Notes under the pieces: model-generated
What the model saw: only the letters and a program-made list of their open reading frames with translations
Told to the model about the DNA's origin: nothing
Databases searched by the model: none
From: Bryobacteraceae bacterium
Lineage (GTDB): Bacteria > Acidobacteriota > Terriglobia > Bryobacterales > Bryobacteraceae
Direction: 5' to 3'
DNA: 64,000 bases
Assembly (NCBI GenBank): GCA_026129905.1
Contig: JAHCHE010000001.1
Location: 310,001 to 374,000 of the forward strand
Shown here: piece after piece, positions 42,268 to 50,538 of the stretch
Position numbering within the stretch: position 1 is the stretch's first letter
Layout of the letters: each line of letters begins with the position of its first letter
Position numbers and translations under genes: made by a program

Positions 42268-42944
42268 TCAGGTCCTTTCTCGCGCACCGTGTAGCCGACC
42301 CCACGGACCGTGTGGATCAATCTGTCGCCCGAGCCGGTTTCGACCTTGGCGCGGAGCAGGCGAATGAATGCGTCCAACGTGTTGCTCTCAATCTCGCGGT
42401 CATAGCCCCAAACGGTCTCAATGAGCGTGTCCCTGGGGACGACCTGCCCCCGGCGCCGCATCAGGTACTCCAGCAGGCTGAACTCGGTCCTGGTCAGGCG
42501 GACCTGCCGTTCTCCCACTCGCACTTCGTGCGTTCCCGGGTCCAGTTCCAGATCTCCGACTCGCAAGCAGGCGGGCTGCGCCGCCGGACCGCGCCGCAAC
42601 AGGGCTCGAATGCGCGCCAGCAGGACCTCGAAGGAGAAGGGTTTTGTCAGATAATCGTCCGCGCCGAAATCGAGGCCCTGCACAATGTCCGGTGTGGCGT
42701 CGCGAGCGGTGAGCATCAAGATCGGTGTATGAATGCCCTCGCGTCGCAAACGCTGTGCGACTTCAAACCCGTCGATCCCCGGAAGCATGACGTCCAGCAG
42801 GATGAGGTCGAACCGGCCTGCCAGGGTGATCTCGACGGCGGACCGGCCGTCGGAAGCGATGGTAACGACATAGCCTTCCTCCCCCAGTCCCTTGCGGAGC
42901 AGGCTCGCCATCCGCTGCTCATCTTCGACCACCAACAGGTGCAT
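42264..42944 (-). CDS. OmpR-family response regulator
   Basis: 226 aa. Receiver domain with acidic pair (VVEDEQ), phospho-acceptor Asp51 in LILLDVMLPG, and Lys in GADDYLTKPFS; followed from about 130 by a winged-helix effector (RLTRTEFSLLEYLMRRRGQV; ESNTLDAFIRLLRAKVETGS). First gene of the TCS-TonB receptor operon; its start is preceded by a 25-bp imperfect palindrome that could be its own operator. Typical length for the family (about 225). Confidence 0.95.
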   Translation of the reverse strand: MHLLVVEDEQRMASLLRKGLGEEGYVVTIASDGRSAVEITLAGRFDLILLDVMLPGIDGFEVAQRLRREGIHTPILMLTARDATPDIVQGLDFGADDYLTKPFSFEVLLARIRALLRRGPAAQPACLRVGDLELDPGTHEVRVGERQVRLTRTEFSLLEYLMRRRGQVVPRDTLIETVWGYDREIESNTLDAFIRLLRAKVETGSGDRLIHTVRGVGYTVREKGPE

Positions 42945-42946
42945 TT

Positions 42947-42971
42947 AGATACCACACTAATTGTGCTATCT
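42947..42971. promoter_or_regulatory. Palindrome before the response regulator gene, candidate operator
   Basis: AGATACCACACTAATTGTGC followed by TATCT reads nearly the same on both strands: 20 of 25 positions are symmetric (half-sites AGATA-CACA and TGTG-TATCT). It lies two bases in front of the response regulator start codon. This is the typical place for autoregulation by an OmpR-type dimer; binding is not shown by sequence alone. Confidence 0.5.
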
Positions 42972-43005
42972 GAAAATCGTCTGAAGAGGCGGCGCGGGTT
43001 TCCGC

Positions 43006-44313
43006 TTACCTCGCGGCGTGCTTTGCGCGGCGGACGGCCGCGGCATAGAACGCGGTTCCGAGAGCGCCAATCGCGGACGCGCCCCAGAAGTTTACGCCCG
43101 GTCCCATTTTCCAGAGGCCGGCGCCCAGCAGCGCAGCGAAGCTGACCACACCGTCGCGCACAAGATAATATGCGCCGATCGTTTGCCCCTTCCGCCCCTC
43201 GGGGCTGTATGCGAGAATCAGCGCTTTGCGCGCCGGCTCGCCGAACTCCTTCAGACCCCTCACTGCAAAAGCCAGAGCGAGACTCCAGAAGCCTTGTGAG
43301 AAGCCGAGCAACGCCGGAAACAGGGTAAAGAAAACGAACGTCGCCACGACAAAGGGCTCCTTTCCGTAGCGGTCCGCTAGGTACGACGCCGGCACATAGC
43401 AAACGATCGCAGCCGCCATCTCAATCGCGATGAGAAGTCCGGTCTGCGTTGCGCTCATTCCCAAATTGTCCATCGCGTAGATCACGACCCATGCGAAAGG
43501 GATTCGCTCACAGAAGCGAACGAGGATGTCGCTGACCAGCAGCCGCCGGAGCTCGGGGCCGGCGTCCCGGCGGAGCGCGTGAAAATCCAGGACGGGCGCC
43601 GCCGCCATTTTCGGGGTAACGCCGAGGTTGCGCTGCAAGGCGAGAGCGGCTCCGGCCAGCAGGATTGACAGCAGGACACCGTAACGAACTCCGGACGTCA
43701 ATCCGAAGCGATCCATCAGCATCCCACCCGCCACCGGTCCGATGATCACAGGGAGCCTGCGGACCAGCGATTGAATCCCGATGCCCATCGCGTGCTTTTG
43801 GGGAGGAAGACTCTCGCCCACCAACGTGAACGACGCCGGCAGCGACAGACTGGCCCACGCCAGGAACAGGAATGACGCACCCAGTACGGCTGCCCAGTGC
43901 TGCACGCCGAAGACAACAGCGTAACCGACGATGGACAGCGCCGTGGACGCGGCCAAGGCTGTTCGATGGCCCCAGCGGTCCACGGCGATTCCGCCCGGCA
44001 GAGCGTAGACGGCGCCGATGATCGTCTTCAGGCCGTCATAGAGACCGATCGCCAGAATGGGCGCCCCGAGCGCGTCCAGATACTTTGGAACGAATCGCAT
44101 CCACGTTTCTTCGCCGGCTGCGATCAACACGATAGCCGCCAGCAGCAGCACCGTGTTCCGATTCAGTCCGAGGAAGGAGGATACGGCGTTTCCTTGCGTA
44201 CTTTGGCTGGATTGCGCCACGGCGGTGAAGCGTCCCTCCTGACTCGACTCCAAGAATCGCACGGCATCCGCTTTCAGACAAATTTCAGATTCGGCGGCGA
44301 TAATCAACTGCAT
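43006..44313 (-). CDS. MFS transporter, 12 TM
   Basis: 435 aa with about 12 hydrophobic helices (for example VLLLAAIVLIAAGEETWMRF, then AVYALPGGIAVDRWGHRTAL with the loop-2/3 motif G-x3-D-R-x-G-R/H-R). The N-terminus may begin later than ATG 44313 because the first 40 residues are poorly hydrophobic; its first base is 2 positions inside the DUF1259 gene on the other strand. Substrate unknown. The divergent neighbours DUF1259, secreted protein and ChrB suggest an export or detoxification context, which is speculative. Note the conserved pair RYGKEPFVVATF in the middle of the protein, a second-half loop motif. Confidence 0.85.
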   Translation of the reverse strand: MQLIIAAESEICLKADAVRFLESSQEGRFTAVAQSSQSTQGNAVSSFLGLNRNTVLLLAAIVLIAAGEETWMRFVPKYLDALGAPILAIGLYDGLKTIIGAVYALPGGIAVDRWGHRTALAASTALSIVGYAVVFGVQHWAAVLGASFLFLAWASLSLPASFTLVGESLPPQKHAMGIGIQSLVRRLPVIIGPVAGGMLMDRFGLTSGVRYGVLLSILLAGAALALQRNLGVTPKMAAAPVLDFHALRRDAGPELRRLLVSDILVRFCERIPFAWVVIYAMDNLGMSATQTGLLIAIEMAAAIVCYVPASYLADRYGKEPFVVATFVFFTLFPALLGFSQGFWSLALAFAVRGLKEFGEPARKALILAYSPEGRKGQTIGAYYLVRDGVVSFAALLGAGLWKMGPGVNFWGASAIGALGTAFYAAAVRRAKHAAR

Positions 44314-45220
44314 GATGTGCGATCGGAGAATGACGGTTTTCCGGCTTGGCCTGTGCCTGCTGCTCGGCCTACCGCTGGCCGCCGCGATCTCAGAAGAGCA
44401 GCGCAGCCTGATCGAAAAGGCGACGGGCGCCTCCGGCTCCTACAATGCCGCCGAAGACGTCTACCGCGTCGCGTTCCCGAGAACCGATGCCAAAGTAACG
44501 GTCGAGGGACGGGCCATGCATCCATTTCTCGGGCTCACTTCGTGGGCTGCGTTCACACCACACGGCGCGACGGAGTTGATGGTGATGGGCGACCTGGTGC
44601 TGTTCGAAGACGAGGTGAATCCTGCGATGTCGGCCGCGCTGGACAACGGCCTCGAGGTGACCGCGCTGCACAACCACTTCTTCTTCGACTCGCCGCGTGT
44701 GATGTTCATGCATATCGGCGGAACGGGAACGGCAGAGCGCCTTGGGACGGCCGTCGGGCGCGCCATGGAGCGAGTCCGGGAGATCCGCAAAGCCAATCCA
44801 CAACCGGCGCGCGCGTTTCCCGGTCCTGTGGTTCCGGAAACGAATTCCATCACCGCGTCGGTGATCGATGGCATCCTGGGCGTCAAGGGCGACGTAAACA
44901 CCGGAATGTACAAAGTCGCAATCGGACGCAAGGCGGCGATGCACGGCAAGACAATCGGCAACCAGATGGGCGTGAACACGTGGGCTGCCTTTGCAGGCAC
45001 GGACGACGTGGCGTTCGTCGATGGCGATTTCGCGATGCTCGAATCCGAAGTCCAGGCGGTATTGAAGGCGCTTCGGAAGGCGGGCATCAACATCGTGGCG
45101 ATTCACAACCACATGACCCATGAGCAACCCCGCTACGTCTTTCTCCACTACTGGGGCAAGGGCCGGGCGGCGGACCTGGCGAGGGGTCTGAGATCGGCAC
45201 TCGATACGCAGGGGATTTAG
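44312..45220 (+). CDS. DUF1259 (LppY/LpqO-like) secreted protein
   Basis: 302 aa with an N-terminal hydrophobic signal (VFRLGLCLLLGLPLAAA). Two repeats of about 120 residues are visible: GRAMHPFLGLTSWAAFTPHG with VTALHNHFFFDSPRVMFMHI in the first, and GKTIGNQMGVNTWAAFAGTD with IVAIHNHMTHEQPRYVFLHY in the second. This doubled HNH-containing pattern is the DUF1259 family. The His residues could bind metal. Function unknown. Start at ATG 44312 or 44330; the ribosome site CGGAGA is too close to 44330, so I keep 44312. The start overlaps the divergent MFS gene, so both share regulatory DNA. Confidence 0.85.
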   Translation: MMCDRRMTVFRLGLCLLLGLPLAAAISEEQRSLIEKATGASGSYNAAEDVYRVAFPRTDAKVTVEGRAMHPFLGLTSWAAFTPHGATELMVMGDLVLFEDEVNPAMSAALDNGLEVTALHNHFFFDSPRVMFMHIGGTGTAERLGTAVGRAMERVREIRKANPQPARAFPGPVVPETNSITASVIDGILGVKGDVNTGMYKVAIGRKAAMHGKTIGNQMGVNTWAAFAGTDDVAFVDGDFAMLESEVQAVLKALRKAGINIVAIHNHMTHEQPRYVFLHYWGKGRAADLARGLRSALDTQGI

Positions 45221-45228
45221 GAGGGCGG

Positions 45229-45882
45229 ATGCTTCGGTTCGGTTGCATGTTCATACTGGCGTGTTCCGGATGGGCGCAAACAATCACGTTCGACTCGGCG
45301 AAGGCCGGCTCGGTCGCACCGGATTGGACCGTGGCCATGACGCATGAAGGCGGGCCTCCTAAATGGGAGGTCGTAAACGATCCTTCCGCGCCCAGCAAGC
45401 CCAATGTTTTCGCCCAAGTCTCCACAGACAAGACCTCGGGGCGATTTCCGCTGGCCATTTACGAAAAGGCGGTGTTGCTGAATGGTACTGTGACCGTCCG
45501 ATTCAAGACGATCTCCGGCGAACGGGACCAGGCCGCGGGACTGGTCTGGCGCTACAAGGACCCGGACAACTACTACATCGTTCGAGCCAATGCCCTGGAA
45601 GACAATGTTGTCCTTTACAAAGTCGAGGGTGGAAAGCGGATTTCCCTGGCGCCCAAAGGCACGCCGTCGCGCACGTACGGCGTCCGGCACAAAGTCCCCA
45701 AAACCGCCTGGTGCGCTCTCACGGTCAGCTTTGACGGGCCACGCTTCGAAGTCTTCTTCGATGGCACCAAGATCATGGAGGTCGAGGACGCGACATTCAC
45801 CACGGCCGGAAAGAGCGGGCTCTGGACCAAGGCCGATAGCGTCACCTACTTTGACGACTTCCGGATTGAGAAGAAGGATTAG
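45229..45882 (+). CDS. Secreted lectin/glucanase-fold protein (DUF1080-like)
   Basis: 217 aa. Signal peptide LRFGCMFILACSGWAQ, then a beta-sandwich: TVRFKTISGERDQAAGLVWR, DPDNYYIVRANALEDNVVLY, FEVFFDGTKIMEVEDATFTT and a final VTYFDDFRIEK. This is the concanavalin-like pattern of DUF1080/laminin-G proteins, common in Acidobacteriota. Sugar or surface binding is likely. It follows the DUF1259 gene after 8 bases and precedes ChrB by 2, so the three are one operon. Confidence 0.8.
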   Translation: MLRFGCMFILACSGWAQTITFDSAKAGSVAPDWTVAMTHEGGPPKWEVVNDPSAPSKPNVFAQVSTDKTSGRFPLAIYEKAVLLNGTVTVRFKTISGERDQAAGLVWRYKDPDNYYIVRANALEDNVVLYKVEGGKRISLAPKGTPSRTYGVRHKVPKTAWCALTVSFDGPRFEVFFDGTKIMEVEDATFTTAGKSGLWTKADSVTYFDDFRIEKKD

Positions 45883-45884
45883 CG

Positions 45885-46307
45885 ATGCGCTGGGTCACGC
45901 GAGAGAGAGTTAAGGTTGACAGGGTAGCCTGCCCCTGGCTGATTCATCGTTTCATCGACGCTGAGGCCGAGTTCGTTTTCCTGCCGCATGACACTGACTG
46001 GAGCCGCGTCGACGGAATCCTCTTCGACACGCCCGGAGCCGAACTGGGACATCACGGAGAAGGAGTTTCGTTCGACGCCATCTTGGACAAGTATCAGCTT
46101 AATGATCCCGCGTTACGCCTGCTTGCCGAGATTGTTCGGGCGGCCGATTCTCGTCCCAGCAATCCGCACCCGGCCGGAGAGGGCTTGCGATGGATCGCAC
46201 ACGGCTTCTCCGCTCTCGGCTTATCGGACCATGAGATCTTCGATCGGGAGTTAATCGTCTATGACGCACTCTTCGCCGAATGCCAGTGGCAAGTTGTCGG
46301 CGCGTAA
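45885..46307 (+). CDS. ChrB C-terminal domain protein (chromate resistance-like)
   Basis: 140 aa. The pattern WVTRERVKVDRVACPWLIHR, FIDAEAEFVFLPHDTDWSRV and IFDRELIVYDALFAECQW is the ChrB C-terminal domain. Full ChrB proteins regulate chromate resistance with an extra N-terminal domain; this short form lacks it. No chromate transporter ChrA is seen within the window. The conserved Cys18/His22 and Asp residues could bind a metal. Expressed in an operon with the DUF1259 and DUF1080 genes. The exact role is not known. Confidence 0.85.
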   Translation: MRWVTRERVKVDRVACPWLIHRFIDAEAEFVFLPHDTDWSRVDGILFDTPGAELGHHGEGVSFDAILDKYQLNDPALRLLAEIVRAADSRPSNPHPAGEGLRWIAHGFSALGLSDHEIFDRELIVYDALFAECQWQVVGA

Positions 46308-46644
46308 CAATAGGCAACAGAATCTGGAGGATGACCTTTGGCTTGTCCATTTGCTTGTCCTGTTCCGGGCCGCGAGCGAACCGGTCTCGGAGGAAACCAT
46401 TCGCGTGTATGCCGAACGGCACGCGCTGCGTGGGATAACCGCTACGAGCATCCGCGCTCTTCTATCCTCGTTGGTTCGACGAGGAGTCATTCGGCCGATG
46501 AAGGGACAAGATCCGGGTTTCGTAGCGACACGTCAGGGCAAGAAGGCGGCGACCGAAGCTCGCACCCGGCTTTCGAATCTGATGTCACTTCTCGATGGCC
46601 GAGCCGCGGGGAATCCCTTCCCCGCACCGGGAAGCAGCGCGTGA
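46261..46644 (+). CDS. Small winged-helix protein candidate
   Basis: 127 aa. The ATG overlaps the ChrB gene end by 47 bases; later non-ATG starts are possible. The body has the PadR/MarR-like pattern: DDLWLVHLLVLFRAASEPVS, TATSIRALLSSLVRRGVIRP, FVATRQGKKAATEARTRLS, that is helix-helix, recognition helix and wing. A transcription regulator for this operon is plausible. The C-terminus (AGNPFPAPGSSA) is disordered. Confidence 0.6.
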   Translation: MTHSSPNASGKLSARNNRQQNLEDDLWLVHLLVLFRAASEPVSEETIRVYAERHALRGITATSIRALLSSLVRRGVIRPMKGQDPGFVATRQGKKAATEARTRLSNLMSLLDGRAAGNPFPAPGSSA

Positions 46645-46959
46645 TGACAACCCCAACGTCTTCACTACAAGTCGTCCCTTTGGCGACCTGGGTGACATCG
46701 CTGGACGAAGCCCACCCCCATCTGGTGAAGCATCAACGCTTGATAGCCTTGACTACAATGAATGCGGCACCAAACTGGCAAGGGGGAGACAGCGTTGAGT
46801 CGAAGGGGCTGAGGGCCTCGGCGAGAGGTTTGACCGGCGGGAAGTAGACGCACCCATCAGCAGCGCCGCCAGAAACAAGTAGGCACTTGGGATTCGCATC
46901 ATCAGGTCTCCTTCGTCTATCGCCCGCGCGGTTGTCCTTCTGCGGCGTCACTGGCCGGA
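46645..46959. other. Gene-free stretch with a possible broken secreted-protein gene
   Basis: On the minus strand ATG 46902 with GGAGACC upstream opens a 49-codon frame (to 46753) that begins with a signal-peptide-like sequence, MMRIPSAYLFLAALLMGAS, and then becomes disordered. A second frame in the same place reads VYFPPVKPLAEALSPFDSTL. A degraded small exported-protein gene upstream of DsrE could explain this, or chance. No other structure seen. Confidence 0.3.
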
Positions 46960-47280
46960 TCAGACGGTCACCAGTTTGTCTGAGTCACGCACGACTTCGT
47001 AATGATCCTTCAACGTTGACAGTGGGCAGATCTCCGATCCTCCGGAGTTGCGAAGTTTCAGGCACGTCCCGCATGCCAGAAATTCGCCCCCCGCATCCAG
47101 CACTTTCTGTGCCTCTCCCTTCACGTCGAAGGCTGGGTCTTCGATGGAGTCGATCTCGACACCTTTGCCCGACAGGAAGATCCGGACTTGGTCGCCCTGC
47201 TTCAGACTGTAGAGCGCCAGTCGCATCGCGTTGTATACCGTCTCCGGTTCAGTTTGAGTAATGATCATTCCGAGTTTCAT
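46960..47280 (-). CDS. DsrE-family protein
   Basis: 106 aa. DsrE/F-like fold: MKLGMIITQTEPETVYNAMR, ALYSLKQGDQVRIFLSGKGV and the Cys pair in GGEFLACGTCLKLRNSGG, where one Cys can carry a persulfide. DsrE-type proteins shuttle sulfane sulfur between enzymes. It is the last gene of the sulfur operon that starts with ArsR-rhodanese, separated by 35 bases from the flavoprotein gene. Single copy, no DsrF/H partner visible. Confidence 0.9.
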   Translation of the reverse strand: MKLGMIITQTEPETVYNAMRLALYSLKQGDQVRIFLSGKGVEIDSIEDPAFDVKGEAQKVLDAGGEFLACGTCLKLRNSGGSEICPLSTLKDHYEVVRDSDKLVTV

Positions 47281-47315
47281 GACCTCTGTATAGTCCTTTC
47301 AACAGCAAGTTCAAG

Positions 47316-48554
47316 CTAGAGGTTGAGCGGGATGCCGTAGAGTCTTCCTCCTGCTTTCATAGCCCAGCCAATCGCCGAACGGCGCAAGCCGACGGGGGCC
47401 AGCCACCACTTCTCGAAGAGCACCTTGCCCAGGTGCCAGGCCTTTCCGATCTGCCTGACTTGCACGTTTGGCGCGGGTTCTGCGAAGAAGTTGCCAAACG
47501 CGAACCCAGCCAAGTCCTCGCCGGCCTCCAGCATGCAGTACCCGTCACCGCAAAATGCCGCTTCGCACGAACGCCCGGTTACCTCAGCGACGATCCGGTG
47601 CGCGACCACTTCGGCCTGGGCGTGAGCGAACACGCCAGCTTTGGGTAACATCAGCGGCACATCTGGCTTCCACCGCCCCGGAATTGGAATCGCTGTCACG
47701 TCTCCGATCGCATAGACACCGTCTTGACTCGTCCGCAACGTCTGCGGATCGACTGGAACCCATCCAGCCTGGTTGGTGAGCCCAGCGTCCACGACGGCCC
47801 TTGGTGCGCGGTGGGGAGGCACGACGACGAGCAGGTCGAATCCGAACCGCACCCCGTTGTCGAAGCTCATTTCCCGAGCGCTCGGGTCTACGGAGGTGAG
47901 CTTATGAAGCGGGTGGAACTCGATGCCTTTCGCGCCGAGCATACCTCCAACAGCTTCGCCTAGCTGCGGGCCAGCCACCGGCATCGGCTGCGGCTCGGGC
48001 GTAAACAAGTGGATCTTCACTTTCGATGAAAAGCCCCGCCGGCGGAAATGGTCCGCGATCAGCATGGCCCCCTCGTGAGGCGCACCGGGGCACTTATACG
48101 GCATGGCAGAGACGACGACGGCAATGCGTCCGCCCGAAAAACTCCTGAGTGTGTCGCGTAGGCGTGTGGCGCCCTCGAACGTGAAGAACGTCTGCGACGC
48201 ATCGGCCAACCCGGGGATGGCCCCAGGAGCCAGATCGGCGCCCAGCGCCACGATCAGGTGATCGTACGCGATCTCCGCGGCGCTGGTCCTCACCTTCCGC
48301 TGGATGGGGTCGATGCCCAAAACTTCCGCCTGGACCAGATCGACGCCCCGGCGCAGAAGCCCTGCCAGCGGCCTGCGAATCTGATGCGGCTCACGATCTC
48401 CCGTCATGAGCCAGAGGAATGAAGGAGCAAACGCGTGTTGCGCGTTCTTCTCCACCAGCACGACACGATGGACGGAGGGCAGTTGCCGGCGAATTTCGTT
48501 TGCGGCCACCATGCCCCCTATACCGCCGCCAAGCACCAAGATCGTTGATGTCAT
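47316..48554 (-). CDS. SQR-like FAD/NAD(P) oxidoreductase
   Basis: 412 aa. FAD-binding Gly motif TILVLGGGIGGMVAANEIRR at the N-terminus, the second dinucleotide region near IAVVVSAMPYKCPGAPHEGA, the flavin site DGVYAIGDVTAI and the end GKVLFEKWWLAPVGLRRSAI. These are the features of sulfide:quinone oxidoreductase-related flavoproteins (FCSD/SQR group). It contains a conserved Cys in YKCPGAP; the Cys set of true SQRs is only partly clear. It probably oxidises sulfide or a persulfide and passes electrons to quinone. Encoded in the sulfur operon. Confidence 0.88.
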   Translation of the reverse strand: MTSTILVLGGGIGGMVAANEIRRQLPSVHRVVLVEKNAQHAFAPSFLWLMTGDREPHQIRRPLAGLLRRGVDLVQAEVLGIDPIQRKVRTSAAEIAYDHLIVALGADLAPGAIPGLADASQTFFTFEGATRLRDTLRSFSGGRIAVVVSAMPYKCPGAPHEGAMLIADHFRRRGFSSKVKIHLFTPEPQPMPVAGPQLGEAVGGMLGAKGIEFHPLHKLTSVDPSAREMSFDNGVRFGFDLLVVVPPHRAPRAVVDAGLTNQAGWVPVDPQTLRTSQDGVYAIGDVTAIPIPGRWKPDVPLMLPKAGVFAHAQAEVVAHRIVAEVTGRSCEAAFCGDGYCMLEAGEDLAGFAFGNFFAEPAPNVQVRQIGKAWHLGKVLFEKWWLAPVGLRRSAIGWAMKAGGRLYGIPLNL

Positions 48555-48570
48555 CTTCCCCTCTTCCCCC

Positions 48571-49722
48571 TTACGAGCGGTCGGCCCGAAGACGTTCGGT
48601 CGCGTCTGCGACGACGGCCACCGCAGTGTCGATGTCCTCCTCGCTGGTCATTCGACCCGTCGAGAACCGGAGCGTCCCCCTCGCCCATTCCTCCGGGATA
48701 CGCATGGCCTGAAGCACGTGCGAGACATGAACGAGCCCGGAGTGGCACGCTGCTCCCGCGGAAGCGGCCACCCTATCCTCGATGGCGGCGAGCAGAGCGC
48801 TCGCATCCAGGCCCTCCATGCTGGCGCTCAGCGTATTCGGAAGCCGGTTGTCGGGATGGCCGTTGACGCTGAGATACGCCACCCGATCGAGGAGCCCGGC
48901 CTCCAGCCTGTCCCGCATGCGGCGCATGTGCTCACGGTTGGCCGCGAGATCCCGATGCGCGACCTCGCATGCTTTCCCCAGACCCACAACTTCCAGAACA
49001 TTCTCCGTGCCCGGCCTTCTGCCGCCCTCCTGCCCGGCGCCCTCCATAAAACGCTCCAGAGGTGTCCCTTCACGGACGTAGAGCGCCCCCACGCCCTTCG
49101 GCGCGTACAGCTTATGGCCGGCGATCGACAGCAGGTCCACTCCCAAGGCATGAACATCGGCCGGGATCTTGCCGGCGGACTGCGCCGCGTCCGTGTGAAA
49201 GACAATGCCCCGCGCCTTCGCCAGCTCTGCAACCTCTTCGATGGGCTGAATCGTGCCCACCTCATTGTTCGCGTGCATGAGTGTGATCAGGATCGTCTCC
49301 GGGCGAATCGCCCTCTCGACATCGCCGGCGCTCACCAGCCCGTGCCCGTCCACGGGCAGGTAGGTGACCTCGAATCCGTCCTGCTTGAGCCTCTCGCAGA
49401 CTCCGGTCACGGCGGGATGCTCAATCTGGCTTGTGATGATGTGCTTGCCATGACCCCGCCGGGCGAGCGCGATACCCCGAATCGCATGGTTATTGGATTC
49501 GGTTCCGCCGCTGGTGAAGAGGATTTCGCCAGGCGTGCAGTTCAACAGCGCGGCGACTTGGGCTCGCGCGGTCTCGATAGACTCGCGAGTCTTTCGGCCA
49601 TACCAATGAGAACTGGACGGGTTGCCGAAGTGCTCCTCAAGATAAGGGCGGATCGCCTCGATCACCTCGGGGGCATGCGGGGTGGTGGCGTTGTAGTCCA
49701 GGTAAATCGGTTGGTTGGTCAA
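48571..49722 (-). CDS. Cysteine desulfurase, NifS/IscS family
   Basis: 383 aa. The open frame extends to ATG 49806 but that would overlap the regulator gene; TTG 49722 with AGGGAGGGG upstream gives a family-typical start TNQPIYLDYNATTPHAPEV. PLP site SIAGHKLYAPKGVGALYV with the Schiff-base Lys near 204, GGTESNNHAIRG for substrate binding, and catalytic Cys in AACHSG near 322. It takes sulfur from cysteine as an enzyme persulfide. Within this operon the sulfur may pass to DsrE rather than to iron-sulfur assembly; no IscU is seen. Fairly sure of the enzyme, not of the sulfur target. Confidence 0.93.
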   Translation of the reverse strand: MTNQPIYLDYNATTPHAPEVIEAIRPYLEEHFGNPSSSHWYGRKTRESIETARAQVAALLNCTPGEILFTSGGTESNNHAIRGIALARRGHGKHIITSQIEHPAVTGVCERLKQDGFEVTYLPVDGHGLVSAGDVERAIRPETILITLMHANNEVGTIQPIEEVAELAKARGIVFHTDAAQSAGKIPADVHALGVDLLSIAGHKLYAPKGVGALYVREGTPLERFMEGAGQEGGRRPGTENVLEVVGLGKACEVAHRDLAANREHMRRMRDRLEAGLLDRVAYLSVNGHPDNRLPNTLSASMEGLDASALLAAIEDRVAASAGAACHSGLVHVSHVLQAMRIPEEWARGTLRFSTGRMTSEEDIDTAVAVVADATERLRADRS

Positions 49723-49738
49723 TTTCCCCTCCCTGCGG

Positions 49739-50428
49739 TCATGCCGTGTGCGACTCTGCCGAGCCGGCCTCGACCGGAAGTCCTCTCGCATGCCAGTCGG
49801 TGACACCGTCCTCCAGCCGGAAGGCAGTAAAGCCGCGCGCCCTGAGGATCTCCACCGCTTCCACTGCCAGCACGCAATAAGGTCCGCGGCAGTAAGCCAC
49901 GATTTCCCGGTCGCGCGGCAGTTCGGCCAGGCGGCGTTCCAGTTCCTTCAGCGGCACGGACAAGGCGCCGGGCAAATGGCCGGCGGCGTACTCCTCGGGC
50001 GGCCGCACGTCCAGTACGGTGACGGCGCCGTCCCGTACTTTGGCCAGGAGTTGTTCGCGGTCCACCGGCAACAACCCCTGGCGGGCTTCCAGGAACCGGC
50101 GCGTGATCTCTCCGACCTCAGCCAGCCGCGCCTCGGCCAAGGATCGAAGGGACCGGAAGAACTGGCTCACCTGCTCGTCTGCCAGACGGTAGGTCACGTA
50201 CAGACCGGCCTTTTCCGCCTCCACCAATCGGGCCTCGCGCAACGCCTTTAGGTGCTGTGACGTGTTGGCCAAGCCCAGGCCCGCCTCCTTAGCCAGGGCT
50301 TCCACTGTTCGAGGACCCTGGCAAAGCAGGTCCAGAAGCTCCAGCCGGCTGGGGTTCGAGATGGCCTTACCGATGCGAGCAAACTGCTCGTAGATGGCGG
50401 TTTTGAAACGTCGATTTCGGCTTGCCAT
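49739..50428 (-). CDS. ArsR-family regulator fused to rhodanese
   Basis: 229 aa. Residues 10-90 are an ArsR-type winged helix (KAISNPSRLELLDLLCQGPR; ANTSQHLKALREARLVEAEK) and 125-215 a rhodanese domain with VTVLDVRPPEEYAAGHLPGA and active-site loop CRGPYC (Cys180 and Cys185). Such fusions sense persulfide or sulfane sulfur: modified Cys would relieve DNA binding. First gene of the sulfur operon. Upstream of the start there is a perfect 8-bp inverted repeat overlapping a -10 element, so it should repress itself. Confidence 0.93.
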   Translation of the reverse strand: MASRNRRFKTAIYEQFARIGKAISNPSRLELLDLLCQGPRTVEALAKEAGLGLANTSQHLKALREARLVEAEKAGLYVTYRLADEQVSQFFRSLRSLAEARLAEVGEITRRFLEARQGLLPVDREQLLAKVRDGAVTVLDVRPPEEYAAGHLPGALSVPLKELERRLAELPRDREIVAYCRGPYCVLAVEAVEILRARGFTAFRLEDGVTDWHARGLPVEAGSAESHTA

Positions 50429-50433
50429 GATTC

Positions 50434-50476
50434 CTTCAGTAATTTACAATCTACTGAAGTACTGATCCAACGTCAA
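50434..50476 (-). promoter_or_regulatory. Promoter and dyad operator of the ArsR-rhodanese operon
   Basis: On the minus strand TTGACG (50471-50476) and TAGATT (50448-50453) are 17 bases apart, a good sigma-70 promoter. Inside it CTTCAGTA and TACTGAAG (50452-50459 and 50434-50441) form a perfect 8-bp inverted repeat with a 10-base spacer, six bases from the start codon and covering the -10 box. This is an ArsR-type operator by form and position. The divergent nucleoside phosphorylase gene starts only 63 bases away. Confidence 0.75.
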
Positions 50477-50538
50477 GAGCCTTGTCCGGCCGTGATGCAA
50501 GTCATTGAATCTGAGAGTAATACTGGTGATATCCCGAA

